Positions 1 to 10,125 of a stretch of 64,000 nt of DNA are shown in pieces. The position numbers were made by a program, and so were the translations under genes. Numbering within the stretch: position 1 is the first letter of the stretch; each line of letters starts with the position of its first letter. Source of the stretch: Glandiceps talaboti (taxonomy: Eukaryota; Hemichordata; Enteropneusta; Spengelidae); the NCBI RefSeq assembly GCF_964340395.1, contig NC_135570.1:17734822-17798821 (forward strand). Reading direction: 5' to 3'. Under the pieces are notes generated by a model. The model saw only the letters and a list, made by a program, of their open reading frames with translations. It was not told the DNA's origin and did no database searches.

Positions 1-589
1 TGAAAAAAAATCATAAAAAATTGAAAATGGCACAGATCAACTTGGCATGAACAAATCTGAATAGCCTCCCCCCAGGGAACATGCACACCAAATATCGAAG
101 AATTCTGACTGTCACTTTCGGAGAAGATGATGAAAATATAAAAATTTGACGGACACCAATGATTCCACCTATACTCTATACCTTAATATACACCTATACC
201 TAAAGCTACGCTTTCAGCTTTCGCTGACAGCAGAGCTAAAAAGTTGAAACCATTTGGAGAATGACTGTAATGAGTATTGACAGATAGATCTATTAGATTT
301 TACCCAAATGACTTTTTAAAGTAGGTTTGGTTTGATTTAGTAATAATTTCCACAGTACTAACTATATTCATTTCATTTACTTATTCATTACCATAGAACT
401 AGACTCTGATCATACTATCAAATCAGACCTTTTACAAATTTACACTTATCTACAAATCTCAACAAATTATCTGACTAACTTTATGTTGATTCAATCAATT
501 ATTTCTATCCTGCAAGACCATATTGTAAAACTGTCACAGCCACACTGTCTTTGCTTTTTTCTTTCTTCGTCGCAAAGCAACATTTAGTG
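1..589. other. Unassigned AT-rich sequence
   Basis: No open frame, inverted repeat or tandem array stands out here. It is ordinary AT-rich non-coding DNA. Confidence 0.5.
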
Positions 590-616
590 GTTTCCATGGT
601 AACCTACCATGGTAAC
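590..616. promoter_or_regulatory. Possible tandem RFX X-box pair
   Basis: GTTTCCATGGTAAC at 590-603 fits the palindromic X-box consensus of RFX transcription factors (two GTTNCC half-sites in inverted orientation around AT). It is followed at once by CTACCATGGTAAC (604-616), which keeps the core and the right half-site. RFX sites commonly mark ciliary gene promoters, but no gene is visible downstream, and CCATGG palindromes can also arise inside repeats. The motif is seen; its use is inferred. Confidence 0.3.
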
Positions 617-624
617 AAACAGCC

Positions 625-985
625 CAGGAATTATAAAATAATGTTAGTTTTTAAGTGCCTAAATTCCCACTGTGCTGAAAGTACTTTACAATTTATTACT
701 CCTGGCATGGACCCATAATGGCACAGCAGACCTATACTTCAATTCCCAGGGGAACATACAATGCATTGCAGCCTCTATCTATGAGTACATACATTTAAAA
801 TATTCACATTGCAACTATCCTACCAGGTCCCAATTATACAGCTGGGTTGAGTGGCTTACATTCATGGCTCAAAGGACTTTAGCCATTATAAATTGGAAAC
901 AAATGAGGCTTGAATCTGCAGCCTGCAAATTCATAGCCGGCAACTCTAACCACTCAAGCATCATGACTATGTGGTTTATAGATTA
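625..985 (-). mobile_element. tRNA-derived SINE (minus strand)
   Basis: Read on the minus strand, about 965-907 looks like a tRNA-type RNA polymerase III promoter head. There is an A-box-like stretch (GAGTGGTTAGAG, complement of about 944-956) and a B-box-like GATTCAAGCC (complement of 907-916). The B box differs from the usual GGTTCGAGCC only at two positions explained by CpG decay or G-to-A change. The tRNA-unrelated body runs leftward to about 625-660. An open frame of 180 codons on the plus strand (672-1214) crosses the same DNA but resembles no protein and is best ignored. Both ends are approximate, and I could not fix a target-site duplication. Confidence 0.5.
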
Positions 986-1214
986 TGTTAGGTTGGATTT
1001 ATCATTCATTACCAGTCTGAATCAAGAGACAATTGTTGTGTGGAAATTTGTGAACATTTGTTCATTCCAGGGATATTGGAAACTTCCAGGGATATTGGAA
1101 AAACTAATCTTAGAAAATAGCGCCAATACCGCAGTAGCACAACTGTACAGTTTTTCAAAATTATTTATCCACCTGCTGATCCATACTAGGTATAGGTGTT
1201 TACTTACTGAGTGA

Positions 1215-1870
1215 TTATCCAGTTGCCTATCCAACCATGTTGTTATCTTTGCAATATACACACTCATTTGGCTGTTGCTATGGGCATGGTCATGTTACTA
1301 GACATATTTGCATACATTTTTTAAAATTTTTGTTCATTTGGCTTTATGAATACCTGATGGTATCTTTGTGATATACATATAGCTGTTGTTATGGGTGTGG
1401 TCTTGTTGCTAGGTATATTTGCATATCTGCATACATTGTTGAATGTTTATTCATTCGTCTATAAATCCCTGTTATCTTTGCAATATATGTGATCATTTGG
1501 CTGTTGCTATGGGAATGGTATTGTTGCTAGGCACATTTACATACATTTTTTGAACGCTTATTCAGTTGTCTATTAATCCTTGTTATCTTTGCAATACATG
1601 TGATCATTTGGCTGTTGCTATGTGTGTGATCTTGTTGCTAGGTACATTTGCATACACTTTATGAATGTATGTTCACTTGTCTAAGAATCCCTGTTATCTT
1701 TGTGATGTACACAGTTGTTTGGCTGTTGCTATGGACAATCTTCATAGTTGCTAGGGATATTTGCATACATTTTTGAATGTTTACTCACCTACCAGATGAT
1801 ATTTTAGCAAAACATACTGCCATTTGGTTGTTGCTAAGGGCGTGGTCATGGTTGCTAGGGCAATTGTGTC
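1215..1870. repeat. Diverged 111-bp tandem repeat, about 6 copies
   Basis: The phrase TTATCTTTG recurs at 1243, 1360, 1472, 1583 and 1694, giving periods of 117, 112, 111 and 111. Each unit carries a GTTGCTATGG block and, 15-20 bases later, GTTGCTAGG, then TTTGCATACA. A sixth, more diverged unit follows to about 1870. Copies differ at many positions, so this is an old array. Confidence 0.8.
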
Positions 1871-1949
1871 AAAATATTTTGAAGAAAATCTGCAGAATAT
1901 CACTTTTAGAAACATCTCACCAAAGTTCAGTCTCATTGACACTTGTTGA

Positions 1950-2460
1950 GACAAGTTTTTGACCAAAATTCACATTTTTACACCTAATTTGCATATCACG
2001 GATGGGATCATTATATGCTTAATATTTCTTCATCTATACACCCCCAGATGCTGCCCCATTAAATTTCAGCACAATCTGCTCAGTAGTTTTGGAATTTTTG
2101 ACCAAAAAAGACACATTTGTAGGCCTAATTTGCATATTACTGATGGAATCATCATGTCACAAACAAATCTTAATTTACACACCCCTAAGAACGTTCCCAT
2201 CAAATTTCAGACCAATATGCCTGGTAGTTTTCGAGTTTATATTTTTTTCCAAAAATGACATTTTTTTTACCCAAATCACATACCTGTGATGCAATCATTT
2301 TGCTTTGAACAATTTCCCAACTACACACCATAAGTAATGTTCCACCTAATACCAAGGCAATCAGTCTCGTGGTTTTTGAGTTTACACACACACAGACAGA
2401 CAGACACCACACCATGCGTATAACACTACTGAACCTTATCACTTCAGTTGTGCTAAAAAA
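1950..2460. repeat. Three-unit 139-147 bp repeat module ending in (AC)n(AGAC)n
   Basis: The string CCAAAA followed by ACA or CAC and a TTTGCATATCAC-like block recurs at 1963, 2102 and 2249. Between these, blocks similar to GATGGGATCAT and CATCAAATTTCAGAC repeat in order. The module ends in short (CA)n and (CAGA)n tracts (2384-2408) and an AT-rich tail near 2460. The fixed composition and the simple-repeat tail suggest a dispersed non-autonomous element made of internal repeats. I cannot name its family. Confidence 0.6.
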
Positions 2461-3024
2461 CTAATATCAAAACAAATTAAACTCAAAACTGTGATACTTT
2501 GAAGATTTTTTTAAGCCTTTGAAAATAACAAACATTTGACTGTAGGTCTCTGATGAGAAACAAATACTCTCCAGAAAATATCTAATTCCCAGTTCTCTTT
2601 GTCTGACGATATTGCAAAAAATAATCTAAAAACAGTGTAAAACCACAACAAATTTCCAAATTGTGCTGCTTTGAAGATTTTTTCATTGCTTTGAAATCAA
2701 TAAACTTGTCTATAGGTCTTTGATAAGAAACAATTAAATTAAACCCACCCCACCCACATCTCCAACTCTGTTACAGTGTGACCCACACCCATCTCCAACT
2801 CTGTACACCCACATCCCTCTAATAATTATTGTCTTTTATTCATGTTTTCTCATCATCTCTCAGTGAGCGTGTCTGGCACAAACAAATTCTTGCATTGTAT
2901 GATTGCTGTGGTTCAAGGACCTCAGTCATCTTGTTAACTCAATCAAGCATACCATCCAATTGAAAGAATTTCAAAGATAAAATTAATTATTAATCAACAT
3001 TTGTACAACCAATTCTTGTCTCTT
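2461..3024. other. Unassigned intergenic sequence
   Basis: AT-rich, with a short CCCACACCCATCTCC-type duplication around 2750-2815. No coding signal is visible. Confidence 0.5.
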
Positions 3025-4716
3025 TTAAAGGTGATTCAAAATGCTCACATTCACTATTGCTATTTTGCTAGACGACATGTTTGTGAAATGTATTCTGGTT
3101 TTAAAACTTAAAAAAAAAAGCGTCTGCAAACACCTTAAAATGACCTCTTTTACTTCGAGAGTTTTCGGGTATTTCCGGTCCCACCTAGCCCACAGGATTT
3201 TGTGACGTCATAGAGGGACATCATTAGCACGCAGGCTATGATGAGCGTAGTCAACAGGGAAATAAAACTCAACAGCATTGTGAAAAAATACATTGCTGGT
3301 GGTTGTAATAGACATCAGTAAACAAAAACTACAGTCTACATGTACTAGCTATCAAAATACCCATATTATCAGCATTACGAAATTTCGTGAGTTTCGTGTT
3401 GTCATTTATATGACTTTAGCAACTCGAAGAAAACTTGTATGGTTTCCCTTGTTGCGATATCACTTCATACAACAAGCCTATTTAATATTCATTAGAAGAA
3501 TTTTGTAATGAATCATGGTATTCGAAGTATACAGTTTAGGAAACCAACAAATCAAATATCGCGATGTGTTCATGATATTATATATGATTGGACAATATTG
3601 ACGTCGACAATCAAGGTCGTGACCCCCCAGCACATGGTTATGAGAGAAAGCCTGCAACTAGATATTAGCCACGTTCGCTTCGGTCCAATTTCTCAGTGTT
3701 TGGTTTGATGTTAGAGACATTATTTCTGTATGACTTTTGCAATATATCTAATTGATAAATATGGATTATATCAACACATGTGGATAAATTCAACGCGAAT
3801 GTGCTCTCCGAGTCCATACGTACATACACTACTTCAGCTTTGATTGGCGGAACTATCCTACGTATATATACTGCCGTGACCACGGTGACTGCCCACGAAA
3901 CAAAACTTGACAACACTACCCACCTACCGATAATCAAATATATAATAATCACATGTACACCGTGATAAAAACACGCAATTATTTGAGTCCCCAACAAGTT
4001 GATGAGACCTACTTCTGTTCAGTCTGACTGCGAGTTTCTGAGGTTTTACATGGTCTCAGACTCGGACTAGAGTATCGCGCCTTAGACAGCCCTGGCAGAA
4101 AATAATAGATGTAAACTTGTGTTCACAAGCCAAACATGTGACAATACAACACCACAATGAAAACTGTGAAACATTTACAGGTCACTCTCATTTTATGCTT
4201 GGAGCAATTTAAATCAAATCAATATGTGTATTATGGGACCAACAAATATACTGTGGCACTGCATGTCCTGATATGCCTTCTTCAAGTTTCCCATGGGTAT
4301 TCTAATACCTAGTATATTTATTCAAGATGAAATATGTTTACTTTGTTGTTAAATGCGCCATTCAAAAGGCGACGCGAATACAAGTATAGTAGGCTAAAAT
4401 ATGCTGTCCTCGTGATGCCATAGATGCGTCACGATGGCATTGTAATGATAAAACGATAAAATGATAAAAAATCAGATAAATAAAAGTCATTGAATGTGAA
4501 ACACCCGACATTACAAGTGTTTATGTATATCTAGTCTAGACGTTTTGATTTGATTTGAAAACTCTCAAGGTAAATCCGAAGGGAACTGACTGAAAAAAGG
4601 TCACTTTAAGGTGTTTGTAGACGCTTTTTTAAAGTTTTGAAACCAGAATACGTTTCACAAACATGTGGTCTAGCACAATAGCAATAGTGAATGTGAGCAT
4701 TTTGAATCACCTTTAA
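3025..4716. mobile_element. 1.7-kb inverted-repeat element bounded by TTAA
   Basis: The arms 3029-3145 and 4599-4712 are inverted copies of each other, about 115 bp each, at roughly 90% identity with a few small indels. The outer end reads AGGTGATTCAAAATG on both sides. Each arm is flanked directly by TTAA (3025-3028 and 4713-4716), which fits a TTAA target-site duplication. A TA duplication is also possible because TTAA contains TA. The ends lack the CCC start usual for piggyBac. The 1.45 kb interior has only short frames with no transposase motifs, so this is a non-autonomous DNA transposon. The interior carries a consensus CRE (TGACGTCA, 3203-3210). Confidence 0.75.
3203..3210. promoter_or_regulatory. 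Consensus CRE motif TGACGTCA
   Basis: A full palindromic CREB/ATF site lies 174 bp inside the left end of the inverted-repeat element. A single 8-mer can occur by chance, and no promoter is otherwise evident. Confidence 0.25.
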
Positions 4717-4721
4717 CTCAT

Positions 4722-4768
4722 TTTTACCTTCCGTAAGGAAGGTTATATATTAGGGATGAAGTCTGTGC

Positions 4769-4811
<43 letters not shown>

Positions 4812-4990
4812 TGTCTGTCTGTATCACCATTTTCGAAAGAACGGCTGCATCAATTCGAACGAAATTTGATAAACATGTTTCGTAGGGTAATGGCAAGAAC
4901 TGATTAGGTTTTGGTAAACATCCCACAAATATTAATGAGCAATTTACGTAATTAAAGGTTTTCGGTAATGTATGTCACCCATCACACATG
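4722..4990. repeat. Dispersed repeat with CTTCCGTAAGGAAG palindrome and (GT)n
   Basis: It begins with a palindrome (CCTTCCGTAAGGAAGG), then a (GT)n tract at 4772-4810 and (CTGT)n to about 4821. A block follows that is clearly homologous to 14507-14720 in this window: the phrases GTAGGGTAATGGCAAGA, TGATTAGGTTTTGGTAAA and ATATTAATGAGCAATTTA occur in both. The copy starts 6 bp outside the TTAA-bounded element. It is a truncated member of the 344-bp family at 14.5 kb. Confidence 0.8.
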
Positions 4991-6340
4991 TCGCATACAT
5001 GTGTGCCAAGGAAATTAAAGGCTGCCCTCAGTGGTCGTTAGCTGGTTAGTCGTGCAAATGTCGAGGTTATAATATAAGCACATTGCATGGCATTCATGCC
5101 AACCTTGTCAGTGATATTCAAAGCATTGGGTAAGTAATCGTACAGCTGTGCATGTTTTGATGATGACTTTTATTTCAACTAAAATGTTAGATGGAGATTA
5201 TTACGTTAGAATCCCCAGCCATTTTCGGCACTCACTGGAGCTGGGGAGAAGTTCAGCACCTCGCTATGTGAGGCACACCATTTTGATCTCTCAAATCAAA
5301 TACGTTTGCAATAGACTACTTTTAATCTATTACAATAGGATGCGTTGCCATACGGCTGTAGTATAAGTAATAAATGTCATATAAAATCAAAGTAAGTTCA
5401 TTATTTTCCAAGCTGGGTTGTTCTTTTACATGACGGATAACAGTAACGTTACGTGTGATAAAGAAGAACAGTTGTTGTTGTTTAGTCTACTGTGTGTGAC
5501 ATCCTTTGCTTTCCGAAGTCCACACTGAGCTTGTCATCCTGATAAAAAATTTAGTAAGCAATCAATTACCCCCAAAATGCTAATAGTTGGTAGAGGTAGC
5601 ATAAGTTGGGTCTGATTACCAGAACCAGATGTGTCCAAAATAACGTGTACTATATGGACAGGTATACTTTGCTAGAAATGTTGTACAGCACAAGCTACAC
5701 CTTCTCACATTCTGAATATTGGAAATATTAAATACTAATTTTTAAATAACATAACATATAACATAAGTGTCTGTGTCCGGAAAAACCAACAGCTTACATA
5801 AATTTTATAACAGGTAGGACATGGTTTTGACTATTTTTGTAAGCAAGGTTATCAATTTTTTGCCTACCATGCACTATTTGTAATTTTTATGAACACCATC
5901 ATGTTGTGGTGATTATACATATACCGTTGCCCTGCCATCACCGATGTACTTCTTTCCCATATCATGAACTCATATTCATAACTGATAAAATATGTTCAAA
6001 TTTTGTTTAACAATTAACTTTAAACAATAGACTGTCACGTGATGCGTCACTGGTAAGACGTGTTGGTGGCACGCTCTCTTCCCTTCTGTAATTTTCTAAC
6101 TTCTCAGAAGGAAGTCAGATCACATATAGTTCTGAACATTGCAGTTTAGTTGTTTAGACAACGTAATGTCGAAACAGTGTACTACTACTCGTCAGCAGAC
6201 GAAGAAATCCAGCCAAGCTAATATCGAACAGTTTTGCAGCAAAGATGGCGATGGTCAACAACAATAGCTGCCGTCGTTAACCTCCATGGACGAAAAAATC
6301 ACGATAGGGTATAACAAGACTGATAGTGGCAAAAATGCTT
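4991..6340. other. Unassigned intergenic sequence
   Basis: No supported gene. A frame of 72 codons at 5148-5366 is not recognisable. A short AACATA repeat lies at about 5745-5765. Some of 6160-6340 may belong to the LINE ORF1 remnant that follows, because it includes codon-like stretches broken by stops. Confidence 0.45.
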
Positions 6341-6513
6341 GATTGGTGAGACAGGCAAGAAGTTCTAAAGAAAGCTGGAAAAATGCTACGGAGAAAAAAA
6401 TACAGTGGAAAAACTATCTACATTTCAGATGACGTAAGTCAAAAGGTTAGAAAAGAAAGACAACTGCTGCTTACAAGAATGAAAGAGCTTTGCGCGGCCA
6501 AGAACTTCGCCAA
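6341..6513 (+). pseudogene. LINE ORF1-like C-terminal fragment
   Basis: An uninterrupted frame of about 50 codons, from about 6359 to 6513, reads as a basic, helical segment. It begins EVLKKAGKMLRR, then has TIYISDDVSQKVRKER (6413-6460) and RMKELCAAKNF. An aromatic-I/V-S-D/E-D/E-aliphatic motif followed by a basic RxxRxxL helix is typical of the C-terminal part of L1/Tx1-type ORF1 proteins, which coat the LINE RNA as nucleic-acid chaperones. The upstream sequence (about 6160-6340) is broken by stops. The fragment is cut off by the 36-bp tandem repeat that starts at 6514. The assignment is by motif memory only. It could belong to the same kind of LINE whose ORF2 lies at 9.6-13.3 kb, but the two are not contiguous. 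Confidence 0.45.
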
Positions 6514-6691
6514 TAGTACCCTAATACTGTACCAGCCATTCTACTGACATAGTACCCTATACTGTACCAGCCATTCTACTGACATATAGTACCCTATACT
6601 GTACCAGCCATTCTACTGACATAGTACCCTATACTGTACCAGCCATTCTACTGACATAGTACCCTATACATGTACCAGCCATTCTACTGAC
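6514..6691. repeat. 35-37-bp tandem repeat, 5 copies
   Basis: Units of the form AGTACCCTATACTGTACC followed by AGCCATTCTACTGACAT repeat five times. They differ by 1-3 base insertions, such as CTAATACTG in the first and TACATGTACC in the last. The near-perfect copies point to recent slippage. Confidence 0.95.
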
Positions 6692-6880
6692 AAGGGAAAA
6701 TGGTCGTTTAAAGAGGTATACTGTAAAGGACTTGTAATCTTGTAGTTTCTTTTGCTTGGTGTAGCCATGTGTTTTCGAGTTTTCTGTATTTTTTGTATAA
6801 AGGTAGATATGCAATGACTTTCTCTTTTATAAGAAGTCAGTTTGTACACATGGCGCACTGGAATCTCTCTTTAGTTATGT
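6692..6880. other. Unassigned spacer
   Basis: Short AT-rich stretch between the 36-bp repeat and the hAT-like element. Nothing is recognisable. Confidence 0.5.
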
Positions 6881-8974
6881 TAATATCAGGGTTCGCACGG
6901 TCCTGGAAAACCTTGGAATTTCAAACCCTCCCTGGAAAACCCTGGAAAACCCTGGAAAAATGCGCCCTACCCCTGGAAAACCCTGGAAAATGATCATGAT
7001 CAATCGATCGATTAATATTGACGATCGTCATATCTGTGCTCGAGCCACCCATTCACATGATTCTGAATCTCGTAAATGTGAAATGGCGAAAATATTTTCA
7101 AAGTCTTTCTCCACGGTGGTGAATCAGAATTCACACCGATTAAACCCAGACAGTCAAACGATTGTTCCACAGACCGTGCCTATGCGTAGTTGAATGGGCG
7201 CCGCAGTGTTTGTTTCGATCTTGCGTATTGCTACTCCATCTCCCAGTTGTCATTTTGGGACATGATATTGTAACAGTCCCAGCCGGGGGTAACAGTAGGT
7301 CTGTTAACAAGATTATCGTAACATTGTAGTGAGTATCAAAGCATCATCAACCACGATTAGAAATTGTTTCAAGTTCGGCGCACGAGTCGACATACTTACA
7401 GCTCAGGCATGGCAATACTAGGGCTAGGGCCTAGGGAAGTGCAGTTGAATTTCCGGGTTGTGGAAGTACGGTTGTGACTTTTATGTCGTTGATAAATGGG
7501 CAGGGCTCGAAATAATGGCCTTTTACTTGCCCTGGGCAAGTGATTTGAAGGCTTGGGCAAGTTGTTTTGAAAAGTATTTGTCCCAAGGGGCAAGGAGAAT
7601 TTCTTATGATTATTGATCAGGGACATGTTTTTGCCTGAGTTCATGCTGTACTATCAGACACTGCACATGTCTGATAGGACTTTGGATACATTGTATAACC
7701 ATGGTGCCAACAAGTCTGGAAAATTATAACATTGTAGCAATATTGAGAAGACCTCTTTCTTGACTGACCACTTTTCAAAACAATCTGGACCAGTTGTCCT
7801 TGACATACTTTGTTTACTCTATCAAGAAAACATACCTGGAATGACCAGTGACTCATTGAATATTGTTCAACAATAGTAAATTACAGCATGATTTTTCAGG
7901 TTTTGGTTGTTTGAATCAACTGCAAATTTTGTGGGAGAAAAATAGTTGGTGTGGATGAGGAAGGAAAGAAAATATATTGACATGGTGCAAAAGGAAATAC
8001 TTAGAAAGATTTTATATGTGTTGAAATAAATGTTCATTTTTTTTATATTGATAGCTTATGAAAGTGCTGAAAAACTTGTGATTATTTTAACAACTACTTT
8101 TTACAGGTGAACAAAAAATTGTATGTTATGCTATATAGTATGGATATTAATTAGGCCATATTATCTAGGACTCGGACTGTTAAAAAAAATACTTTATTGT
8201 AGAGAGAACTTTTCAGTACCCACAGAAACTTTCAAAGAGACATTTTTTGTTTTCTACTTGCCCAGTGGACAAGCGAAATTTTTTCATTATTTCGTCCCCT
8301 GATGGGTATTTGTGTTACATGTTCTAAAAGAATAAACTACTGTTTTATGTTGTCGGTACAGTAACATTCGTCAATGATCAAGTTGAGTTGAGAAATCGCA
8401 ATGTTCCGCAACTCATGGCATCCATACATAAACATCAAGACGCAAGCGATGAATGTATTCAGTTATTCATAGCTCGAAATTTCGTTACGTAAATGACGTT
8501 TTTATTCAAAGTTTTGAAGAAAAAACTTATTTTAGGTGACTTATAAATCTAGTAACATCAAACCATACAATAACGAGGACAAACTTTAGTTTTTAATTTA
8601 TTTTTCTGGATATGTCTTAATAAGACTGACGAATGCTGCGACTCAATCTTACACGATCAATGCACCAGCTTTACGAAACGGCTACTTAGGGGGTGGACAG
8701 AGGTTTCTCCGTTAATCTTAGCGTGCAAACATGGTTTTGAAACCAACATCTTGCATAGTGTCGATTGTCTTTAAAATGTTTTGTGACATATTATGGGAAC
8801 TGTTGTTAATTTTCAAAACATCAGACTATTAGATGTCATTCAAAAAATATACTTTAGTGTCAACACCCCTGGAAAATGGCCAAAATCAATATGAATACCT
8901 CTGGAAAACTGACGAAAAACCCCTGGGAAGTTCTGGAATTTTGTTTTGCTTTAAGTGTACGAACCCTGTAATAT
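6881..8974. mobile_element. hAT-like non-autonomous element (outer), carrying a nested insertion
   Basis: The left end (6887) begins CAGGGTTCGCACGGTCC. The right end (8968) is its inverted counterpart, reading CAGGGTTCGTACACTT on the minus strand. The shared terminal 12 bases, CAGGGTTCGYAC, fit the hAT style of end (CAGGG...CCCTG). TAATAT sits immediately outside both ends (6881-6886 and 8969-8974), a 6-bp apparent target duplication; hAT normally makes 8 bp. CCTGGAAAA-type subterminal repeats crowd both ends (6901-6990 and 8869-8935). No transposase is visible. The element is interrupted by the 801-bp element at 7501-8301; without it the length is about 1.28 kb. Confidence 0.75.
7496..8306. 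mobile_element. 801-bp TIR element nested inside the hAT-like element
   Basis: The left end (7501) reads CAGGGCTCGAAATAATG and the inverted right end (8301) reads CAGGGGACGAAATAATG, 15 of 17 identical. ATGGG flanks both ends directly (7496-7500, 8302-8306), a 5-bp target duplication. Just inside the left end lies a palindrome CTTGCCCTGGGCAAG (7526-7540), with a related CTTGCCCAGTGGACAAG near the right end. No transposase can be read. The ends look hAT-like but the 5-bp duplication is short for hAT, so the superfamily is open. Confidence 0.7.
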
Positions 8975-9087
8975 CCATGTCAATCTCAAGGAATACATTA
9001 ATTTACTGTTGACAGGTGCGGGTAACGTACCATTTATTTTTTATGCATTTCTTTCTCTTATGGAATGTTATTACTGTTGTGTTTAGT
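8975..9087. other. Short spacer
   Basis: Separates the hAT-like element from the minus-strand LINE fragment. Nothing is assigned. Confidence 0.4.
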
Positions 9088-9594
9088 TTAAAAAAAAAAT
9101 TTTTGTATGCGGTAAGCTATCAGTTTTGTGACTTTTTTGGGCATTTTTGTCACCGACTGTCCTTCTTTCCATGTGTCAATCACATTCCTCCATTTCTGGC
9201 TGTTCCCATAGTCATTGATGTTTAATCCAATCTTTTTACATTGTCCTTCCACCATACTCTTCCATGTCAACTTTGGTTGCCCTCTTCCTCTTTTTCCATC
9301 CACCTCCAGATTCCATGCCCTCTTGACTCCTTCTCCCTCATCTTTCCTCAGCACATGTCCACACAATCTCAGACAGCTACGCCTTGCTACCTCTACAATT
9401 GACTCACATAGACCTAGCCGTTCCATTAGCACCTCTGAGCCAACCCTGTCACTCAATTTGACACCACATATCTTTCTAACCATAGCTCTCTCTGCTCTCC
9501 TCAAGATACCCTCTTCCACTGCTCTCATCACCCATGTTTCTGTCGCATATGTCATAACTGGTCTCACACATACCTTGTAGATCCGACCTTTCAT
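9088..9594 (-). pseudogene. LINE reverse-transcriptase C-terminal fragment (minus strand)
   Basis: The frame of 168 codons is open to its stop at 9088 and matches the region downstream of the reverse-transcriptase core in non-LTR retrotransposons. It has a VCVRPVMTYATETW segment near the start (about residues 8-21), a RAERAMVRKICGV helix, a RRSCLRLCGHVLRK segment, and a GKRGRGQPKLTW motif (about 110-121) followed by QKWRNVIDTW. The YGxETW-like and G-(K/R)-R-x-R-G-(R/Q)-P motifs are hallmarks of these thumb/C-terminal regions. All catalytic RT motifs lie upstream and are missing: the element is cut at about 9594-9600, where the plus-strand LINE begins. The family (RTE- or CR1-like) is not certain. 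The intact frame suggests a fairly young copy. Confidence 0.7.
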
Positions 9595-9686
9595 TGCTAG
9601 AGTTAGCCTACAACCACATAGTGCAGATTGAATTGGGGTCTCCGAACTTCCTCCATCCCAGTCCCACTCTTATTGTGTATTTTATA

Positions 9687-10125
9687 ATTGTTAATGTGTA
9701 TGCTCCAAATTATGAAAACATACAGATTCACTATTACAGCACACTAAATAATTTACTGCAAAGCCTAGAAATATATTTTAGTCATAATATACTGATTGGA
9801 GGGGACTTTAATGTTGCCCTCGATCCTCATATTGACAGGAAGGGTGGGAATTACCAAGGAAAGGGAAAAGCCATTGAAAAAGTTACAGAGTTAGTAAATG
9901 TTTTGAGCATCTGTGATGTCTGGAGGATTAAGAATCCACATGCAAAACGATTTTCCTGGAGAGGTGGCAATTTTAAACCCTTGATTCAGAGTAGAATTGA
10001 TTTATTGGTTAGTTTCAGAAAGTTTTATATGATTTTGTTCCTGAAATTGATTACGGTCCAGCAATTAAATCAGATCATTCTTCTGTGTACCTTAGTCTAA
10101 AAAGATTTTCATGTATCGAACGAGG
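9687..10125 (+). pseudogene. LINE ORF2 endonuclease remnant (EEP/APE fold)
   Basis: The frame reads VNVYAPN (about 9690), then ILIGGDFNVALDP (about 9790-9830), FSWRGG (about 9950) and SRIDLLV (about 9990). After a frameshift near 10010 it continues in another frame to SDHSSVYL (about 10072-10095). GDFN and SDH are the Asp/Asn and Asp/His catalytic blocks of the endonuclease/exonuclease/phosphatase fold that nicks the genomic target in LINE retrotransposition. The N-terminal part with the first catalytic Asn and the Glu is missing because of 5' truncation. The codons after SDH continue toward the RT linker with an in-frame stop near 10204. Confidence 0.8.

Noticed and set aside
672-1214. 180-codon plus-strand frame near the left edge
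   Set aside because: It overlaps the minus-strand SINE, has no recognisable domain and lies in AT-rich repeat DNA.
3665-3997. 110-codon minus-strand frame within the TTAA-bounded element, considered as a transposase piece
   Set aside because: No catalytic motif, low similarity to any transposase I know, and hydrophobic composition typical of AT-rich random frames.
5030-5090. Possible tRNA gene or SINE head (GTCGTTAGCTGGTTAGTCGT with GTCGAGGTTATA)
   Set aside because: No pairing acceptor stem or complete B box could be made, so it looks like chance.
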